This document shows, piece by piece, positions 49,483 to 53,427 of a DNA stretch of 53,427 nucleotides. Origin of the DNA: UBA5734 sp964528645 (GTDB taxonomy: Bacteria > Bacillota > Clostridia > Saccharofermentanales > UBA5734); NCBI GenBank assembly GCA_964528645.1, contig CAZGSR010000018.1, forward strand, positions 1 through 53,427, in the 5' to 3' direction. Position 1 is the first letter of the stretch, and each line of letters opens with the position of its first letter. The notes beneath the pieces were generated by a model. That model did no database searches. It was not told the origin of the DNA and worked only from the letters and a program-made list of their open reading frames with translations. The translations under genes and the position numbers were made by a program.

Positions 49483-50404
49483 ATCAGCCAGCACGCTCCC
49501 CCGCGGCACCCTGATCCTGGTCGGGACGCCGATTGGCAATCTGGGCGATCTTTCGCGCCGGGTCATTGAGGTCCTGGCACAGGTCGACCTGATTGCAGCC
49601 GAAGACACGCGACGCACTCGGCAATTGCTGTCCTATCTCGGTCTGCACCAGCCCCTGACCAGCTACCATGAGCACAACCAGGCCAGCAAAGGTCTCGAGC
49701 TGATCGAGAAATTACGTTCCGGGCAGTCCATCGCCCTGGTTTCAGATGCCGGGATGCCCTGCATCAGCGATCCTGGCGGTCGCCTGGTGGCCGAATGCGT
49801 GGCAGCTGATCTGCCCGTGCTGGTGATTCCCGGACCTTCGGCGGCCGTCACGGCGCTGGCTGGATCCGGCCTGGAAACCGAACGTTACGCCTTTGAAGGT
49901 TTTTTGCCTGCCGACCGCAAGGCTCGCAAAGCTCGTTTGCTGGAATTGCAGAAAGAGCTGCGGACCATGGTCCTCTATGAGGCGCCACACCGACTGAAAA
50001 AGACTTTGCAGGAATTGATCGGCCTCGGCTTTGGGGACCGGCTGGTTGCCCTGGGGCGTGAACTGACCAAAAAGCACGAAGAGTTTCTGCGCGGGACGGT
50101 CCAGGGCCTGGCTGACTATTACGAAACCAATGAACCGCGCGGCGAATTTGTCATCGTTCTCGAAGGTCTGACGGCGCTGGCCAGGCGCTTGCCGGAACAT
50201 GCGACTGTGACAGGTGGCTTAGGACAGGCTGGTTGCCAGAGTGATGGCACAGCCGATGCGGCAGCCCTGTTGAAACAGCTGCTCGGCCAGGGGTTGTCAG
50301 TCAAGGAAGCTGCCCGTGAGGCCGCAGCTCAGACCGGCAGTAAAAAGAATGAGCTCTACGCCCTCGCCATCCAGATCCAGGAGAATGAACCGGGCGAATC
50401 TTGA
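49460..50404 (+). CDS. rsmI: 16S rRNA (cytidine-2'-O)-methyltransferase
   Basis: RsmI 2'-O-methylates C1402 of 16S rRNA. The 314 residues match: LILVGTPIGNLGDLSRR, AEDTRRTRQLLSYLG, ALVSDAGMPCISDPG, VIPGPSAAVTALAGSG and YEAPHRL. The C-terminal tail (GLSVKEAAREAAAQTGSKKNELYALA) is the usual helix-turn-helix end. ATG 49460 has GGAG upstream; ATG 49445 is possible. It overlaps trmN6 by 23 nt. Confidence 0.95.
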   Translation: MTDKAVSESASTLPRGTLILVGTPIGNLGDLSRRVIEVLAQVDLIAAEDTRRTRQLLSYLGLHQPLTSYHEHNQASKGLELIEKLRSGQSIALVSDAGMPCISDPGGRLVAECVAADLPVLVIPGPSAAVTALAGSGLETERYAFEGFLPADRKARKARLLELQKELRTMVLYEAPHRLKKTLQELIGLGFGDRLVALGRELTKKHEEFLRGTVQGLADYYETNEPRGEFVIVLEGLTALARRLPEHATVTGGLGQAGCQSDGTADAAALLKQLLGQGLSVKEAAREAAAQTGSKKNELYALAIQIQENEPGES

Positions 50405-50460
50405 TAAGAAAAGACGACGCTGTAACCGGAAACGGAATCCTGGCCTGACCGTTTTTCAAA

Positions 50461-50489
50461 TTCACAAAGTCCTGCAAAGACGTTATAAT
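50461..50489 (+). promoter_or_regulatory. Promoter of metG
   Basis: TTCACA (50461-50466) and a perfect TATAAT (50484-50489) are spaced by 17 bp, 29 nt before the metG ATG. No T-box or riboswitch is seen between. Confidence 0.7.
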
Positions 50490-50517
50490 ACCTTAATCAG
50501 CCCGACAGGAGGCCCGC

Positions 50518-52554
50518 ATGGACAAGACATTCTACATCACGACTCCGATCTATTATCCGAGTGACAAGCTGCACATCGGACATTCATACACAACTGTGGC
50601 AGCAGATGCCATGGCACGCTTCAAACGCCTGCAGGGTTTTGATGTCATGTTCCTGACCGGCACGGATGAGCACGGCCAGAAGATTCAGCGCAAAGCTGAG
50701 GACAAGGGTGTCACGCCACAAGCCTATGTCGACCACATTGTGGAAGGGATCAAGGAGCTCTGGCAGCTGCTTGATATTTCCTATGACCGTTTCATCCGCA
50801 CCACGGATGAGGAGCATGTCAAGGCCATCCAGGACATTTTCCAGAAACTCTTCGACAAAGGTGACATCTACAAGAGCGAATACGAAGGCTGGTATTGCAC
50901 CCCATGCGAGTCCTTCTGGACGGAAACCCAGCTGGTCGAGCACAAATGCCCGGACTGCCACCGCCCGGTGGAGAAGGCCAAGGAAGAGAGCTATTTCTTC
51001 CGCCTTTCCAAATACCAGGATGCCCTGATCCGCCTTTTTGAAGAACATCCGGATTTCATCCAGCCGGTTGCCCGCGCCAATGAAATGCTCAACAACTTCC
51101 TGCGCCCCGGTCTCGAAGACCTGTGCGTATCCCGGACGACCTTTGACTGGGGCGTCCCTGTACCGTTTGATCCCAAGCACGTGGTCTATGTCTGGATCGA
51201 CGCGCTCTCCAATTACATCACCGCACTCGGCTACCCGTCCCTGACCGGTGACATGGCCCGCTACTGGCCAGCCGATGTCCAGCTGGTCGGCAAGGAGATC
51301 GTCCGCTTCCATACGATCATCTGGCCGGCGATGCTGATGGCCCTGGATATCCCGCTGCCCAGGCAGGTCTATGGCCATGGCTGGCTGCTGTTCAAGGACG
51401 GTAAAATGTCCAAATCCAAGGGCAATGTCATCGACCCGGTCGTACTGTGTGAGAAGTATGGTGTCGATGCCGTGCGCTATTTTCTGCTGCGCGAAGTGCC
51501 CTTTGGCTCCGATGGGATTTTTTCAAATGAAGCCCTGATCAGCCGGATCAACTCCGACCTGGCCAATGACCTGGGCAACCTCGTCAGCCGCACCGCGGCG
51601 ATGATCAGCAAGTATTTCCCATCCGGTCTGCCGGCAGACCGTCTCGCCGCTCACCCTGACAGCGAGCTGGTCGACCTGGTCCGTGAACTGCCGGACAAGG
51701 TCGAAGCCGCGATGGACCAGCTCCAGTTCAGCACCGCACTGGCTGAAATCTGGAAAGTCGTCGGCCGCAGCAACAAGTACATCGATGAAACGGCTCCCTG
51801 GGTCCTGGCCAAAAATGAGAGCGATGTTCCCCGCCTGGCAACCGTCCTGTACAACCTGGCAGAGACGATCCGCGTTGTCTCGATCCTGATCCAGCCCTTC
51901 CTGACTCACACTCCGGCCAAGATCTGGTCGGCCCTCGCCATCCCCGCCGGTGAACAGACGGCCTGGGAATCCGCCCGGACCTATGGCCTGTACCAGGCCG
52001 CAGCGCCCCTGCCCAAGACCGACCCGATCTTCCCCCGCATCGACATCGCCAAGGAGATCGCAGCCCTCGATGCCATGCTCCAGGCTCAGGCTGACGCTGC
52101 TGCAGCCAGTGCTACGCCCGCATCAAAGGTCGAACCTGCATCCGAGCCAGCCGCCCAGCCTGCATCGTCAGCTGGTTCTTCTGTTGCCAAAGGCCAGACC
52201 CCTGCGCCAGAGGTGGTACCGGAAGGTGTTGCCCTGATCGAATTTGACGATTTCCTCAAAGTCAACCTCAAGGTTGGTACGGTGAAATCGTGTGAAAAAG
52301 TCGCCGGATCGGACAAGTTGCTTTGCTCCCAAATTGACATGGGCAGTGAGGTCCGCCAGATTGTTTCCGGCATCGCCCAGTCGTATGCCCCGGAAGACAT
52401 GGTTGGCAAGCAGGTTATTGTCGTCACCAACCTCAAGCCGAGAAAGATCCGCGGCGCCATGTCCCATGGCATGATCCTCTGTGCCACAACAGAAAACGGC
52501 TACAAAGTCCTCACCGTGGATGCACCCGTCCCGTCCGGTTCCGAAGTCGGCTGA
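50518..52554 (+). CDS. metG: Methionyl-tRNA synthetase with C-terminal tRNA-binding domain
   Basis: MetG charges tRNA-Met, including the initiator. The 678 residues include YYPSDKLHIGHSYTTVAAD (HIGH motif), a zinc knuckle WYCTPCESFW / HKCPDCHRP and KDGKMSKSKGNVI (KMSKS) near residue 297. An Ala/Pro/Ser-rich linker at about 525-570 leads to the EMAP-II/Trbp111-like tRNA-binding domain (FDDFLKVNLKVGTVKSCE). ATG 50518 with GGAGG upstream. The order rsmI-metG-tatD matches B. subtilis. Confidence 0.97.
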   Translation: MDKTFYITTPIYYPSDKLHIGHSYTTVAADAMARFKRLQGFDVMFLTGTDEHGQKIQRKAEDKGVTPQAYVDHIVEGIKELWQLLDISYDRFIRTTDEEHVKAIQDIFQKLFDKGDIYKSEYEGWYCTPCESFWTETQLVEHKCPDCHRPVEKAKEESYFFRLSKYQDALIRLFEEHPDFIQPVARANEMLNNFLRPGLEDLCVSRTTFDWGVPVPFDPKHVVYVWIDALSNYITALGYPSLTGDMARYWPADVQLVGKEIVRFHTIIWPAMLMALDIPLPRQVYGHGWLLFKDGKMSKSKGNVIDPVVLCEKYGVDAVRYFLLREVPFGSDGIFSNEALISRINSDLANDLGNLVSRTAAMISKYFPSGLPADRLAAHPDSELVDLVRELPDKVEAAMDQLQFSTALAEIWKVVGRSNKYIDETAPWVLAKNESDVPRLATVLYNLAETIRVVSILIQPFLTHTPAKIWSALAIPAGEQTAWESARTYGLYQAAAPLPKTDPIFPRIDIAKEIAALDAMLQAQADAAAASATPASKVEPASEPAAQPASSAGSSVAKGQTPAPEVVPEGVALIEFDDFLKVNLKVGTVKSCEKVAGSDKLLCSQIDMGSEVRQIVSGIAQSYAPEDMVGKQVIVVTNLKPRKIRGAMSHGMILCATTENGYKVLTVDAPVPSGSEVG

Positions 52555-52556
52555 CG

Positions 52557-53417
52557 ATGGGTGGTTTTCAACAGCCCATTGGCGGTTTTCAACAGACCAA
52601 GGGAGACATTCACCAATCCCTTGAGTGGATCGACTCGCACGCCCATCTGCACAGCAAACCCTACGCCCAGGACCTCGCGGAGGTCCTGGCGCGCAGTCAT
52701 GCCGCAAGCATCCATACGGTTCTGCTGCCCGGCACGGATCTTGAAGACTCCCAGGCTGCGATCGACCTGGCCTTGCGCCATCCTGGCCAGGGTCTGGTGG
52801 TCTCGGTCGGCGTCCATCCGCACGATGCCAAGTCTCTGACACTGGATGGCCTCCAGCAGCTGCGCGAGCTGGCCGTCCGGCACCGGGGCGGTCTCGTCGT
52901 GGCCATTGGGGAGATCGGTCTGGATTACCACTATGATTTTTCGCCACGCGATGTCCAGCGTGACGTATTCCGAACTCAGCTTGAAATGGCCCAGGAACTT
53001 GATCTGCCAGTGATCGTCCATGACCGTGAAGCGACAGCTGACTGCCTGGCTGTGATCGCCGAGGTTGCTGCCAAACGATCCGTGCGCGAGATCCCCGGCG
53101 TGTTCCATTGCTATTCCGGCAGTGTCGAAACTGCTGCCATCCTCTTGCAAAAAGGCTTCTATCTGGGTTTCGATGGTCCGATCACGTTTAAAAACGCCCG
53201 CAAAGCGCTGGAGGTGATCGCATCCTGTCCGCGAGACCGTCTCGTCCTCGAGACCGACAGCCCCTATCTGACCCCCGTGCCACATCGTGGTCAGCGCAAT
53301 TCACCTGAATACATCCCCCTGATTGGCGCCAAAGTCGCCGAGATCTGGGGCTGTGACATCGCAGAAGTGGCAGCCCTGACAACCGCCAATGCCAGGAGAT
53401 TGTTCGGCCTCGCCTGA
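52557..53417 (+). CDS. tatD: TatD-family metal-dependent DNase
   Basis: This TIM-barrel hydrolase of the TatD/YabD type has 286 residues. Metal-binding His/Asp motifs are DSHAHLHSKPY, GVHPHDAKSL, AIGEIGLDYHYDFS, PVIVHDREA, GVFHCYSGS and LVLETDSPYLTPVPHRG. The core begins at about residue 25. An N-terminal tail with a repeated GGFQQ(P) element precedes it, and no later start codon is in frame. It starts 2 nt after metG. The stop is 10 nt from the end of the window. Confidence 0.93.
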   Translation: MGGFQQPIGGFQQTKGDIHQSLEWIDSHAHLHSKPYAQDLAEVLARSHAASIHTVLLPGTDLEDSQAAIDLALRHPGQGLVVSVGVHPHDAKSLTLDGLQQLRELAVRHRGGLVVAIGEIGLDYHYDFSPRDVQRDVFRTQLEMAQELDLPVIVHDREATADCLAVIAEVAAKRSVREIPGVFHCYSGSVETAAILLQKGFYLGFDGPITFKNARKALEVIASCPRDRLVLETDSPYLTPVPHRGQRNSPEYIPLIGAKVAEIWGCDIAEVAALTTANARRLFGLA

Positions 53418-53427
53418 AATTTCCTTG

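Overview
The window looks like ordinary chromosome from a GC-rich member of the Clostridia (Bacillota). This is inferred from gene content and order. An S-box SAM riboswitch leads metK. The order cysE-cysS-mrnC-rlmB-sigH, then yaaO-type decarboxylase-tmk-darA-holB-ricT-trmN6-rsmI-metG-tatD, matches blocks known from Bacillus subtilis and relatives. Genes are dense, often overlap by 4 to 90 nt, and carry clear Shine-Dalgarno sites. A run of exactly 100 N at 7792-7891 shows this is a draft assembly. The genus cannot be fixed from the sequence.

Layout. 1-4609: SAM riboswitch, metK, recD2, comF. 4610-5050: a long non-coding leader with a 14-bp inverted repeat and several hairpins. 5051-11139: cysE, cysS, mrnC, rlmB with a long arginine-rich repeat tail, sigH, and a lipoprotein. 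11180-11357: tRNA-Arg(ACG) with its own promoter and terminator. 11492-14513: a CotH-family lipoprotein facing two zinc-ribbon membrane proteins. 14774-20764: a complete branched-chain/polar amino acid ABC transporter (livJHMGF) and a type I asparaginase. 20914-26796: a very large 7TM sensor kinase joined to a surface-protein segment, then a PAS-GGDEF-hemerythrin protein. 26901-29552: a DUF4349 lipoprotein facing tcdA, a glyoxalase-like gene and a truncated prepilin peptidase. 29739-33163: tig, clpP, clpX. 33369-39617: a compact Tad/Flp pilus operon whose first gene fuses a protein kinase-like domain to a TadZ/CpaE-like domain. 39717-43058: an AraC-type regulator coupled to folE, folP and a folB-folK fusion. 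43126-53417: an arginine-rich disordered protein followed by the yaaO-to-tatD block, with a small ferredoxin gene inserted after ricT.

How the genes work together. Most of the window is housekeeping: sulfur amino acid and SAM metabolism, tRNA charging, rRNA and tRNA modification, protein quality control, folate synthesis and replication. The accessory interest lies in four places: the Tad pilus operon with its kinase-TadZ fusion, together with a peptidase-dead prepilin peptidase nearby; the 1374-residue sensor kinase/surface-protein composite, whose two halves have incompatible topology; the collapsed tandem repeat in rlmB; and the second arginine-rich low-complexity protein. No CRISPR array, insertion sequence, prophage or integrase gene is visible.
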